Shown here: positions 16,367-25,977 of the stretch, piece after piece
How the letters are laid out: the number at the start of each line of letters is the position of its first letter
Position numbering within the stretch: position 1 is the stretch's first letter
Source of the DNA: an uncultured Bacteroidales bacterium
GTDB lineage: Bacteria; Bacteroidota; Bacteroidia; Bacteroidales; Bacteroidaceae
Assembly: GCA_902781515.1 (NCBI GenBank)
Contig: CACZJU010000021.1
Coordinates: 1-46,215 of the forward strand
Direction: 5' to 3'
DNA: 46,215 nt
Notes under the pieces: model-generated
The model's input: the letters and a program-made list of their open reading frames with translations, nothing else
The model's database searches: none
What the model was told of the DNA's origin: nothing
Program-made: the position numbers and the translations under genes

Positions 16367-17638
16367 TTATTGGAGGTCGTAAATGGTAACTTCATCTTTC
16401 AGGAAGTCATTGATTTTATTCTGACGGTCGGAAACCTCACGACGCAATGTGAATGCATAGAGCCCCCACTTGTCTGTGTACCATTCTGTGGCGATATCTA
16501 TCTTCTTCATCATTGCATTGAAACCAGCAACATTGTCTTCAGAGGAAATCTTTACCCATGGAAGGAAATCGTCCTTAAAGGATGTGAACTTACGTAACTC
16601 CTTGTACTTAAATTCATCGACATAGGCATCCTGGTCCTTGTTGATGACCTGATGGAGATGAGTTGTCTTATCACCTAACAAACGATGAACGTCGAGCACA
16701 TAACGGTTGGTAGGATCGTACTCATCCGTAAGGTCGTTGTACTTCGACTCCTCATATAGCGTGAAGTCATTCCAATGTGCACCGGCAAGATCAACATCTA
16801 TGTCAAGGGAATCGATAAGCTCAAGCATGGATTCCTTGTCGCCCTGACGCACACCCATGGATGCAGCGTTGATGAGACGCATCATCCAACGATAGTCTGT
16901 GTCGGTGATTATGCATGATAGAGTTTCCACGAAGTCCTCGTATGTTGCAGATGATGCATAATGAGTGACATAACCAAGCTGATGAGACTCTACAGAGTCG
17001 CGTTCCTGCCAATTGATTGGGTCATAAGAACCAGAAGTTACCTGACCGAAAGTAATAGGATAAGACTTGGTCTGATGCAGAATGTGCGAGAACTCATGAT
17101 GCATAGTATGGAAGTACTTCTCGTTGAGCACCAAAAGGTCATCGCTGCTATAAGTAACACCAGGCGTATATGGTTTCATCTTGTTAATGTTGAAGAGGGT
17201 AATCTTCACACCACCAGATGCATAGCCAAGGACCTCGGTACCTGTGGTTGGGCTATAGCCCGAAGAACCGATAAAGTGAAAAATACGTGGGCCGTATGTC
17301 TTCATAAATTCGTCGCCTGCATACTTTGTATATACATCATAGAACAGATGCTTGATGAAATGTGCAAGCAATTGTGAACGTCCGTATTCGGCTGGTGTCA
17401 ACTGGAAATTCATATCCGAAGCCGACAGATCGAAACGATACTGGATATCGGTATTGTATGGAACCATGAAGTTATCGTAAAGCCACTGGTCGAACTTATA
17501 AGTGGCCTTAGTCGCATCTACAACCGGAACTGTTGTATCAAATATGGATTCAGTAAAGTCATCATCGTTGCTACAGGATGAAAACACACCGATAAAAGTA
17601 GTCAAACTCAGTATATATAATATCTTTTTCATCTTCAT
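16367..17638 (-). CDS. substrate import-associated zinc metallohydrolase lipoprotein
   Basis: 423 residues with a lipoprotein signal peptide (lipobox ending FSSC, Cys22) and a zinc-binding motif HEFSHILH at 181-188, an HExxHxxH arrangement as in metzincin-like peptidases. The family (a lipoprotein group defined by its link to SusC/SusD pairs) is expected to act at the outer surface and cut a substrate before import. The start could be ATG 17638 or 17632. It lies 9 bases after susD and is likely translated from the same mRNA. A peptidase beside the pair points to protein or peptide substrates; the exact substrate cannot be read from the sequence. Confidence 0.88.
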   Translation of the reverse strand: MKMKKILYILSLTTFIGVFSSCSNDDDFTESIFDTTVPVVDATKATYKFDQWLYDNFMVPYNTDIQYRFDLSASDMNFQLTPAEYGRSQLLAHFIKHLFYDVYTKYAGDEFMKTYGPRIFHFIGSSGYSPTTGTEVLGYASGGVKITLFNINKMKPYTPGVTYSSDDLLVLNEKYFHTMHHEFSHILHQTKSYPITFGQVTSGSYDPINWQERDSVESHQLGYVTHYASSATYEDFVETLSCIITDTDYRWMMRLINAASMGVRQGDKESMLELIDSLDIDVDLAGAHWNDFTLYEESKYNDLTDEYDPTNRYVLDVHRLLGDKTTHLHQVINKDQDAYVDEFKYKELRKFTSFKDDFLPWVKISSEDNVAGFNAMMKKIDIATEWYTDKWGLYAFTLRREVSDRQNKINDFLKDEVTIYDLQ

Positions 17639-17647
17639 TCCTCCATA

Positions 17648-19384
17648 TTATTCATTATCATCGTTTTCCTTAAGCTCGTTTTCGCGAAGCACAGGCTTTG
17701 TTGCGTAACCCCCAGCATTGTTACCCAACATCTGAGTACGATTGTTGGATGGATAGCCAGCATTGACTACATTCTGTGGAATCTGCAGCACGCGACGAGG
17801 GTCGTTCCATTCAAGATAATCGTGATGGATTTCATCCTCAACCGGACTGCGATAAGCGTGATGTACAGTAATACCATAGCGCTTGATATCAAACCATCGC
17901 AGACCTTCGAACATAGTCTCAATACGACGGAAATGGAGAATGCACTGTATGATACGCTTTTCATCCTCAGTAAGCGTGCTCCACTTCCATTCAGAACTCA
18001 TCTCCATAGGATGAACATCGCTAATATAGTCCTTCTTAGTGCTATTGTTGGGATTATACCAGAAATTAATACCGTCCTGAGTTAGTTCCTTATCTACCAT
18101 CTTGGACGCGGTCCAATAACCCAAGTCGCGAATAGCGTCAGCACTACGACCAAGATAGACCTCGGCTTCTGCACGGCAAAGCAATGTTTCCTCAGCAGTG
18201 AAAGGCTGATATAGGATGTGTACGAATCCGATACCTGCAATTTTGTCGATGTATTCGAAATACTCATAAACACGGAAAAGCCACGAACCATATTCTGAGC
18301 CGGCACCCCAACGGAAAATCTTACCGTCAAAAGCCTTCAAACGACCGTCCCAGTTAGGACCACCACCTTCGTAAAGGACATCGTTTGTGTTAGGAACCTT
18401 TTCAGAAAGACTTCCAGAATTAATGGCATAGCGACATGCAGAAAGCATACGGTCCTGCACTGAAAATGTTGCCTGTATGAGATAGTTACATGGAGCTGTA
18501 TGATCGTTATATGCATTAAGCAAAGTGTTGATGGTGTTGGAATTCATCGAAGCCCACTTGCGAAGTGAAGAGGCAGGATTGGCACCAAGAGCTGCAGTTG
18601 CATGTTTCACACAATTATCGTAATCACGCTTGAAAAGGTAGAAACGTGCAGCAAAGGCATTGGCTGCATTACGATTGAAGTGGTAAGCAGGAACCTCATA
18701 CTTGGAATCGTCGATAAGGTCAATACCTTCCAAAATATCCTGCTCGATAAGACGATAAACCTCAGCGACACTCTTACGATACTTGGGGTTGCTATAATCC
18801 ACACTGACAGTAGTTTCAACATCGCAAACGTATGGTATACCAGCGTCGTTTGCACTTTGTGTCTCATCTTTATATGCCTCAGCAAATACATTTACGAGAA
18901 CGAAATGGAAATAAGCACGCATGATATGAGCCTCACCCCATGAGTGGGAAAGCTCACGATCCTTTGCTGGGTTGCTATTCATCATACGCATAGCCTCAAT
19001 GGCATGGTTCGCAACAGCAATGCCCTGATAAAAAGCTTCCCATACCTTATAAGGAGTATCCTGCTCACTTGTACTATAGTTATCGATATTCTCCCAATTA
19101 TAAGCCTGATCATGAAAAGGAGAATTAGCTACGTTATGAGTGGCAGGAACCACGACATTGTTATCAACAAGGTTGTCACCACTAAGTTCACAGATTAAAG
19201 CAGGAACAGAAGTAGGATAACCCGAAGTAAGCAATTTACGAATCTTTTCGGGACTGTCGATTTCAGTACGATTGTCAGGAGCTTCGTCAAGAGCATCGCA
19301 GGAAACAAAACTGAGCACACAGAAAAGACTGAGAGCACAGAGAGATGACCACCCAATAACTCTATTTATATATGTATTCATCAT
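17648..19384 (-). CDS. RagB/SusD family nutrient-binding outer-membrane lipoprotein
   Basis: 578 residues with signal peptide and lipobox ending LSFVSC, followed by the SusD opening DALDEAPDNRTEI and SPEKIRKLLTSGYP. The helical TPR-like part includes WGEAHIMRAYFHFVLVNVFAEAY and NAANAFAARFYLFKRDYDNC. Later come the late SusD features LLCRAEAEVYLG and RRIETMFEGLRWFDIKRYG. SusD proteins form the lid over the SusC pore and hold the ligand before transport. It is 41 bases after susC. The gap between them (19392-19418) holds four near-repeats of TTCAANN. Confidence 0.95.
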   Translation of the reverse strand: MMNTYINRVIGWSSLCALSLFCVLSFVSCDALDEAPDNRTEIDSPEKIRKLLTSGYPTSVPALICELSGDNLVDNNVVVPATHNVANSPFHDQAYNWENIDNYSTSEQDTPYKVWEAFYQGIAVANHAIEAMRMMNSNPAKDRELSHSWGEAHIMRAYFHFVLVNVFAEAYKDETQSANDAGIPYVCDVETTVSVDYSNPKYRKSVAEVYRLIEQDILEGIDLIDDSKYEVPAYHFNRNAANAFAARFYLFKRDYDNCVKHATAALGANPASSLRKWASMNSNTINTLLNAYNDHTAPCNYLIQATFSVQDRMLSACRYAINSGSLSEKVPNTNDVLYEGGGPNWDGRLKAFDGKIFRWGAGSEYGSWLFRVYEYFEYIDKIAGIGFVHILYQPFTAEETLLCRAEAEVYLGRSADAIRDLGYWTASKMVDKELTQDGINFWYNPNNSTKKDYISDVHPMEMSSEWKWSTLTEDEKRIIQCILHFRRIETMFEGLRWFDIKRYGITVHHAYRSPVEDEIHHDYLEWNDPRRVLQIPQNVVNAGYPSNNRTQMLGNNAGGYATKPVLRENELKENDDNE

Positions 19385-19391
19385 TAATGTT

Positions 19392-19418
19392 CTATTTCAA
19401 TGTTCAACGTTCAATATT
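19392..19418. repeat. TTCAANN short tandem repeat between susC and susD
   Basis: TTCAATG, TTCAACG, TTCAATA and TTCAA follow in a row with a 7-base period in the 41-base gap. It is the same kind of short-period repeat as at 3278-3311, 8527-8563 and 29455-29478. Confidence 0.6.
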
Positions 19419-19425
19419 CAAATCC

Positions 19426-22400
19426 TTAGAAGCCAAGACGTACTGTGGCTGTAAACTGTTTAGAGATAGGCGTTGCCACACCACCGGAGTTTATGAACTC
19501 TGGGTCTTGTCCGTTAAGCTTCTTATCAGCATATAACAGACAGAGGTTAGTGGCTGCAACCTTTACAGAAGCACGGCTAAAGACCTTAGTCTTATCAAGC
19601 CAGCGCTTAGGGAGTTCATAAGTCACTGCTACTTCCTTCAGACGTATAAAGTCACCATTGGCGATACGCTCTGTAGAATAGTTGTAAGCATTATATGCTG
19701 TGCGCAATGTTGTACCACCATAACGGTCAACCTGGTTGCGTGAAGCAATGGTGGGTATGGTTGTAACAAACTCGTCGCCAGCAATTACCCAACGGTTCTT
19801 GAACTCACGTGGAAGAGCCGAGAGGTCACTGTAAGCATAAGAGAAAACAGGATCGAGACGAACAACATTACCACCGGCATATGTAATGAAGAGGTCGAGG
19901 TTAATACGTCCCCACTTGCCAGTATATGACAGAGTGTTGTTGAACGAGCCATAGTATGTTGGGTCTGAAGGACCTTCATAAACAAGGAAGTCCTTAAGAT
20001 TCTCCGTCTCCTGGAAATTAACATCGCCGACAGTCTTTACTCCTGACTCATTGTAAACCATAGGCAGACCTTCCGAATTAAGACCGGCAAAGCGATAACT
20101 GAAGATAGAACGTACGGGGTACCCCTCGATAGCATAACCCAAACCCGTTACAAGGTCTACGGCACGACTGGCAACCTCAAGAGAAGTTATCTTGTTCTTA
20201 GCATCCGAGAATATGAAATCGGAAGTCCAACGGAAACCAGATTTATTAAGGTTAACGGTAGACAAGCCTAATTCTACGCCATGAGACTTCATGTCGGCAA
20301 CATTGGCGTATTTATCAATCTGACCACCGGCACCCTGTGTAAAGGTGCGACCGATAAGGTCATAGTTGTTACGACCATATACATCGAAAGTCAGAGAGAT
20401 ACGATCCTTGATAAAGCTAATGTCAACACCAAAGTTCCACTCGTGCTTCTTTTCGTATGTCAGTTCCGAGTTTCCGAGATCTGATATGTAAATCTGAGTC
20501 TCAGCAGCCGAAGTGAAAGGACGCCATGAATTTTTTGTCATGAAGATGGCATTGGCATTGGTAACCCAAGATGGACCTGTATCGGCTGTCAGTGAGTAAC
20601 TACCACGGAACTTCAACTGCGACAGCCATTTCTTGGTACCTTCCATGAACTTCTCATTAAAGATGTCATAAGCTGCCGAAACATTCCACGTAGGAAGCCA
20701 ACGGCTCTGACGGCTCTTACCCAAACGGTTCGTTCCCTCATATCGGATTGTACCATTGAGAGTGTAACGCTGGTCATAGTTATAGTTCACCTGTCCGTAG
20801 TATGCTAATGTATTTGTAAGCGTATAGCTCTCTCCGAAATATTCAGTATTTTCTTCGTTCATCTGCTTTAACCAGAGATACGGAGTATAGGTGATACCAC
20901 CATTATTGTATTGGTAGCCCCAGCCTGTCCAATTTGTAGATGTACGACGTACTGAAGAATACTCTGTACCAGCCAATGCGTTAAGGGTATGCAGTTCCTT
21001 AAAGACGTTATTGTAATTGGCAACAAGACGGAAGTTGTTACTACGCATATTGTCGTCATACTGGTATTTAATACCACCAGAAGGAAGAATTGACTCAGGA
21101 AGAGCCAGCTCGTTATCTGGATCGGTATAAAGCAGGCTGTTAGCATCACGGACAGTTGAATTGTCATCCTGAGCATCGGTACCGGCACGATATGCATTAG
21201 CCTGGTTGGCATCATCCATAACATTGTGCTGACGACGCGTGTGCGACAAACGTGATGAGATAAGTCCACTAATACGAACAGACCTTATTGGCTTATACTC
21301 CAACTCACCACGGAACATCAACTCCGTCACTTGAATATCATTGTAGTTATACTCTAACTCATCAAAAATATTGAAACCTGTGTAGAAGCGAGTATAGCTA
21401 ATATTGGGATCAAGGCATCGGCTGGTGTTCATTGCGAAGCTGAACGGATTAATATCGAAATCACGTTTAACTTCACCAGTAACAACGTCGGTTGTCTGGT
21501 TAAGTGAGCCCGGAGCCTCTTGTTTACGATAGCTACCCTGTGCAGCCAACTTAACAGTCAGGTTCTTTAAAATATCATACGAGGTATTTCCGTTGAAGGT
21601 GTAACGCTGCACACTACTGCGGTTTACGAACTGACCTGGGTCTGACAATAGTGACATTGAGAAATAGTTCTGTGACTTTTCTGTACCGCCGGATATGCTA
21701 ACCGAATGGTTCTGCTGAACCTTATTGGTAAACAACAGGTCGAACCAATCAGTATTACGGAACTCGGCAGCCTGAAGATAAGCATTACGCGCAGCTTCAG
21801 TATTTAGTAATCCGAACTGACCCGTAGCAGGGTCATATTCACGCAACTGCTGGAACATATATCCGTAGATACCTGTATTCTGCGCATTTACCATGTTGTC
21901 AAGTTGCAGCCATCCCTTGTCTGACATTTCCTTATATACGCCCATCATCTCCTGCGAGTTCATGATGTTGTAGTTGTTGTAGCTAGGTTTCAAGCGAGTT
22001 GTAAACTCACCTGTATAACCGACACTGGCACGTCCTTTCGAACCACGTTTGGTCGTTACAACTATCACACCACCCATAGCTCTTGCACCATAAATAGATG
22101 TTGCAGAACCGTCCTTCAAAATGGTGAAAGATTCAATATCGTCAGAGTTAAGGCCAGCAACAGCTGAAGAAATCAGCGTCTTGGCATCACCAGAAGCCAA
22201 ATCATCTGCACTAACATCGACGTTGTCTTCATAAATCACACCATCTACGACCCATAAGGGCTTAGAGTTACCATAAATAGAGGTAGCGCCACGGACACGA
22301 ATCTTTGGCGAAGCACCAAATGTTCCACTAACATTGGTAACCTGCACACCAGCCACACGACCCTCGAGAGAACGGCTCACATCAGCCATACCCGACAGTT

Positions 22401-22791
22401 TAACCTTCTCAGCATCAACCTTTGTGGCGGCACCGGTAAACAATCGCTTATCAGTCTGCTGAATACCTGTTACAACAACCTCCTGCATCTGCTTGTCCTG
22501 ACTCTCAAGTGTTACACGCATTCCATTCTTTGCCTTAAGCTTCTTAGAGTGCATACCCACCATTGAGAACACCAATACAGAATTGGTGTTAGGTACTGAA
22601 ATAGTAAACTTACCATCAATGTCCGTAACGGTTCTAGTCTTTGAACCTTCAACCGTGACGATTGCTCCTATCAATGGCTCGCTATCCTCAGCAGAAATAA
22701 CAATTCCGGAAACTCTCGTTTGAGCTATCGCAACTCCAATATATAGGAAAAGCATCGTTACGACGAGAGTCAATCTTCTACATAAAATCAT
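19426..22791 (-). CDS. SusC/RagA family TonB-dependent outer-membrane transporter
   Basis: 1121 residues. Signal peptide 1-23; carboxypeptidase-regulatory-like beta domain about 27-105 (VSGIVISAEDSEPLIGAIVTV); TonB-box and plug about 105-235, with the family phrases PLWVVDGVIYED, LNSDDIESFTILKDGSATS and IYGARAMGGVIVVTTKRG; then a 22-strand barrel ending in RLGF with a terminal Phe. It forms the pore through which the SusD-bound ligand enters, driven by TonB. First gene of the five-gene minus-strand operon, with a leader of about 130 bases behind the promoter at 22928. RagAB-type pairs are known to import peptides; with the metallohydrolase next door, peptides are a reasonable guess here. Confidence 0.96.
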   Translation of the reverse strand: MILCRRLTLVVTMLFLYIGVAIAQTRVSGIVISAEDSEPLIGAIVTVEGSKTRTVTDIDGKFTISVPNTNSVLVFSMVGMHSKKLKAKNGMRVTLESQDKQMQEVVVTGIQQTDKRLFTGAATKVDAEKVKLSGMADVSRSLEGRVAGVQVTNVSGTFGASPKIRVRGATSIYGNSKPLWVVDGVIYEDNVDVSADDLASGDAKTLISSAVAGLNSDDIESFTILKDGSATSIYGARAMGGVIVVTTKRGSKGRASVGYTGEFTTRLKPSYNNYNIMNSQEMMGVYKEMSDKGWLQLDNMVNAQNTGIYGYMFQQLREYDPATGQFGLLNTEAARNAYLQAAEFRNTDWFDLLFTNKVQQNHSVSISGGTEKSQNYFSMSLLSDPGQFVNRSSVQRYTFNGNTSYDILKNLTVKLAAQGSYRKQEAPGSLNQTTDVVTGEVKRDFDINPFSFAMNTSRCLDPNISYTRFYTGFNIFDELEYNYNDIQVTELMFRGELEYKPIRSVRISGLISSRLSHTRRQHNVMDDANQANAYRAGTDAQDDNSTVRDANSLLYTDPDNELALPESILPSGGIKYQYDDNMRSNNFRLVANYNNVFKELHTLNALAGTEYSSVRRTSTNWTGWGYQYNNGGITYTPYLWLKQMNEENTEYFGESYTLTNTLAYYGQVNYNYDQRYTLNGTIRYEGTNRLGKSRQSRWLPTWNVSAAYDIFNEKFMEGTKKWLSQLKFRGSYSLTADTGPSWVTNANAIFMTKNSWRPFTSAAETQIYISDLGNSELTYEKKHEWNFGVDISFIKDRISLTFDVYGRNNYDLIGRTFTQGAGGQIDKYANVADMKSHGVELGLSTVNLNKSGFRWTSDFIFSDAKNKITSLEVASRAVDLVTGLGYAIEGYPVRSIFSYRFAGLNSEGLPMVYNESGVKTVGDVNFQETENLKDFLVYEGPSDPTYYGSFNNTLSYTGKWGRINLDLFITYAGGNVVRLDPVFSYAYSDLSALPREFKNRWVIAGDEFVTTIPTIASRNQVDRYGGTTLRTAYNAYNYSTERIANGDFIRLKEVAVTYELPKRWLDKTKVFSRASVKVAATNLCLLYADKKLNGQDPEFINSGGVATPISKQFTATVRLGF

Positions 22792-22927
22792 CTCAATTTT
22801 GATATTTTTCTTATTATATTACCAATAATTCGGGGAAGACATCATGTCCCCCTGTGTCCTTTTACCTCTTTATTATATTATATAATATATATAACTAAGT
22901 CCCATCACAGGATTTTATTTCAGCGTG

Positions 22928-22961
22928 CAAAGATATAAAAATATTTGCAAACAGCCTCAAA
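22928..22961 (-). promoter_or_regulatory. promoter of the SusCD operon
   Basis: TATCTTTG (minus strand, 22928-22935) with TTTG 22 bases upstream (22958-22961), slightly wide. A second TTTG at 22948-22951 is too close. Transcription from here gives a leader of about 130 nt, which contains the palindrome GACATGATGTC (near 22840) within a larger G/C-flanked hairpin. Confidence 0.55.
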
Positions 22962-23019
22962 TTAGTTAAATAATTTAAAAATCAAGGGGCAAAATGTAAC
23001 AAATATGAACAAAATAAGA

Positions 23020-25446
23020 CTATTTTACAAGGAATTTTCGTCCATTGCGAATATATAGTCCCTTGGCCGGATGAGAAACAATCCGCCCCATAATATCATA
23101 CATCACATTTTCGTATCCACTCTTCGAAACAACACTAATAGGATGTATAGCTGTAGTTAAATCCACTGCCACCTCATCGCTCCATTCTGAAACACTGCCG
23201 CCACGTCCTAATGCTTGCACCTTATAATAATATTTCGCAGGTTCAAGATTTGTCAGACTATAATTGGTGTCTAGAGTCGTAAACATTTGAGTTGTCCTAC
23301 GTACAATAGGCTGAGACAAACCTTGACTAACAGAGCCCTCGACCCCATCGTACACTGCAAGATAATCTATCAGCACACCACTTCCGTTTGAATCAGGATA
23401 TACAGCCACACGTATAGGACCATAGTCAGCATACCAAGGGAGCTTTATTGACAGAGCATATTTCCCAACGGATGTTGGAGGAATCTCACCTACATTTATA
23501 GGAATATAATAATTATTATCATTCAAAAATTCAATATCATCTCCTAAATTCATGGGATAAACACGCAACTGCAAAGCAGCCTTGGCATTCCGAATAGGAC
23601 TATTTACCGTTAGGTATATGGTAATAGAATCACGGATAGGAGCCTCGTATTCTGGACTCAGCAACTCTCCAGGATAATCCTTTTTCCCTATACGAAGCTT
23701 ATTTTGAGGAGTTGTAAACAGATTCTTTCCAGACCAACCTGGATTGGTGGTATATTCGTCAAGTTTATCAGTAACATCGATGGTCACACCATTACTGAAT
23801 TTCTCAAAATTTTCCTCAAAAATAGGGATAATGCTATTTCCATCGTAGGTAAGTTCCTTAATAAGTAATAGGTTATATTTCTTAGCACCTTCTACAGAAT
23901 TCCAATTCGCCATAAAACTGTTCGGCGAGACATCGGTTGCATCCAATACAACAGGGGCATCCACAGGAACATATGTTTCCAATCCTCCCATAAAATCGAA
24001 TGAGATAAGACCATTATTCTCGACAATATTCGTAATGGGTTTACCCATAAACTTCTTTCCGTCGACATTCTTATTGTATATAGTTGCTGCAGGGGTAGTA
24101 TTGTCCGCGAGGGACGTAACCTGCCGAGTACCTGGATACGTGTCACCTGTAAGTGTCCGTGTAGTATATGTATTGTCCGCAGCAATAATCGTCATACGTT
24201 GGTGAAGGGTATCTGTGTTCACAGTATTACCGTCCCATGCACTCTTACTATAATCGACATGCATTACCAGAAGGCCATGTCCATAGCCTGACTTATCAAA
24301 ACTTTTTCGCTGATAGTTCTCGAGCATGTAATACTCATTCTTATTTGCATCATTATATATAATGTAAGCAACAGGCTCATCCTGAATAGCAGGCATATTA
24401 ATAATTTCCTCTCCAGTATTCAGTTCCACAGGCTCAAGCCAACCACTAACCCAGCGTTCATATGCAGTATAACCGGCTGGCGAGCGACCATCATTATTGT
24501 AGCAACCATAATCCATCAAGCTCCAAACATTCATGCCAAAGTTATTACCATCTTCACGTGTATCATAGAAGTCTGGCAGTCCCAAACAATGACTGAACTC
24601 ATGACACGCCGTACCTATACCATCAAGATTTCCTGGATTCACGATACCATCGCCATGCATTTCACATGCCAAGCCATATGTTGCCACATAAACGTTGTCC
24701 CCAGTTCTATAGGAACCATTGCTACTGGCATACAAAGTCCACTCATGAGGCCAAATTGTATTCACGGCTCCCTGTGCAGCACTATAACCCGCATATACGA
24801 GAAAAACCTGATCAACCTCCCCATTGTTATCCCAATCATATTTCTTAAAGTTTACCTGGCTATCAACTTTTGAGCAAGCCTCATATACCATATCGGGTAC
24901 TCGTCTGGGAAAGTTCTTCTGCTTGGAATAATATTCCGCTGTATTACTTACTGTGACTGGCCCAACTACATCAAACTCTAAATCGAAATTCCCATAACTC
25001 TGTTCATAAAAATAATCGTGAACAGAGCCTGCCATACCACTAAGATTGAAGCCCTTTTGATTAAACATACTATCAAGGACTTCTCGCGAATATGTAAACT
25101 TAACATCTTGAAAGTTTACCAGTATCACCAATCCACGACGCGTGCCACTATATTTTAGTCGATTAGTTTTATTGGCACGAGCTACATTACGTGCCTGGAT
25201 ACGAACGTTACGTTCTGTTTCAAGAGTTTCACGCTCGATTAATCGAAATTGATTATCTACCTGCTCAAATGCGCGCCCATCAGCAGTTTTATAATAATGC
25301 AGATATTCATCCCCACGTAGCTCTGCTTTCACCATAGAACCATCTGGCAGTGTTATTGTTCTATATACACCTCGTTTAGCTGGTATTGCCAATGCTGCTG
25401 AAAATGCTAACACGGCAAAATATGTCAATAGACTTAATCTTTTCAT
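23020..25446 (-). CDS. secreted M6 family metalloprotease with FN3 and C-terminal sorting tail
   Basis: 808 residues. Signal peptide 1-20; M6 (immune inhibitor A-like) catalytic domain about 100-480, with HEFSHCLGLPDFYD at about 282-295 giving the HExxHxxGxxD zinc site; then about 500-780 with fibronectin type III-like beta parts (FMANWNSVEGAKKYNLL and YYYKVQALGRGG). The C-terminus VMYDIMGRIV, then GLYIRNGRKFLVK, matches a type IX sorting tail. The start is ATG 25446 (MKRLSLLTY); the codon before it is TTG. It probably degrades protein outside the cell. It is 31 bases after the small acidic protein and likely in one transcript with secA, and its stop is 228 bases from the susC start. Confidence 0.9.
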   Translation of the reverse strand: MKRLSLLTYFAVLAFSAALAIPAKRGVYRTITLPDGSMVKAELRGDEYLHYYKTADGRAFEQVDNQFRLIERETLETERNVRIQARNVARANKTNRLKYSGTRRGLVILVNFQDVKFTYSREVLDSMFNQKGFNLSGMAGSVHDYFYEQSYGNFDLEFDVVGPVTVSNTAEYYSKQKNFPRRVPDMVYEACSKVDSQVNFKKYDWDNNGEVDQVFLVYAGYSAAQGAVNTIWPHEWTLYASSNGSYRTGDNVYVATYGLACEMHGDGIVNPGNLDGIGTACHEFSHCLGLPDFYDTREDGNNFGMNVWSLMDYGCYNNDGRSPAGYTAYERWVSGWLEPVELNTGEEIINMPAIQDEPVAYIIYNDANKNEYYMLENYQRKSFDKSGYGHGLLVMHVDYSKSAWDGNTVNTDTLHQRMTIIAADNTYTTRTLTGDTYPGTRQVTSLADNTTPAATIYNKNVDGKKFMGKPITNIVENNGLISFDFMGGLETYVPVDAPVVLDATDVSPNSFMANWNSVEGAKKYNLLLIKELTYDGNSIIPIFEENFEKFSNGVTIDVTDKLDEYTTNPGWSGKNLFTTPQNKLRIGKKDYPGELLSPEYEAPIRDSITIYLTVNSPIRNAKAALQLRVYPMNLGDDIEFLNDNNYYIPINVGEIPPTSVGKYALSIKLPWYADYGPIRVAVYPDSNGSGVLIDYLAVYDGVEGSVSQGLSQPIVRRTTQMFTTLDTNYSLTNLEPAKYYYKVQALGRGGSVSEWSDEVAVDLTTAIHPISVVSKSGYENVMYDIMGRIVSHPAKGLYIRNGRKFLVK

Positions 25447-25477
25447 CAAATCTTGTTTCCTTCCTACATAAGCAACA

Positions 25478-25930
25478 TCATCCTAGCAAATCATGCAGAA
25501 ACTGGTCTAGTTCCTCATCGAGTCCCTCTAACAAATCCTTGCTAAGGATAACCGTATCATCATCAACAAGATAAAGGTCACGTAGAGTTTCTCCGTCTTC
25601 GTCCATCAATACAAACGAGAAAGGATGCAATACAGCCATTTGCTCGATGATTGTTTCGCGCATTTCTTCTATACATTGACATATCAATGATGCTGCCTCA
25701 TCGTATAGTTCATCGCCAGAGTTTATCCACTGCTCTACAACGATGCGAGTCAACTCCTCATCATTGTCATCGTAGGCCAGTAACTCGCCCGATGAAGGCT
25801 TCACTTGCAGATGAATGTCAGTCATAATGGCATCTTTCTCTGCAGGAAAATTCTCTGCGACCTTACGTATTGCACGTTCCAGTTGCTGAATTGTCTGTGG
25901 TGTTGCTTCCATGTTATTATGCATTAACAT
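25478..25930 (-). CDS. small acidic protein of unknown function
   Basis: About 150 residues, cytosolic by composition: no signal peptide and no membrane segment. It has repeated acidic stretches (DDNDEEL and DEDGETL) and helical segments such as EAASLICQCIEEMRETIIEQM. It ends EGLDEELDQFLHDLLG. I do not recognise a named family, although a gene of this kind beside secA would fit a conserved Bacteroidales neighbour. The start is uncertain: ATGs at 25930, 25924 and 25912 are all possible, and an upstream TTG at 25963 is less likely. Lies between secA and the M6 protease in the same orientation. Confidence 0.7.
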   Translation of the reverse strand: MLMHNNMEATPQTIQQLERAIRKVAENFPAEKDAIMTDIHLQVKPSSGELLAYDDNDEELTRIVVEQWINSGDELYDEAASLICQCIEEMRETIIEQMAVLHPFSFVLMDEDGETLRDLYLVDDDTVILSKDLLEGLDEELDQFLHDLLG

Positions 25931-25977
25931 TGTGTAATCGACTTTGTCGCTTGATTCATTCAAGAATTATGAATTGT

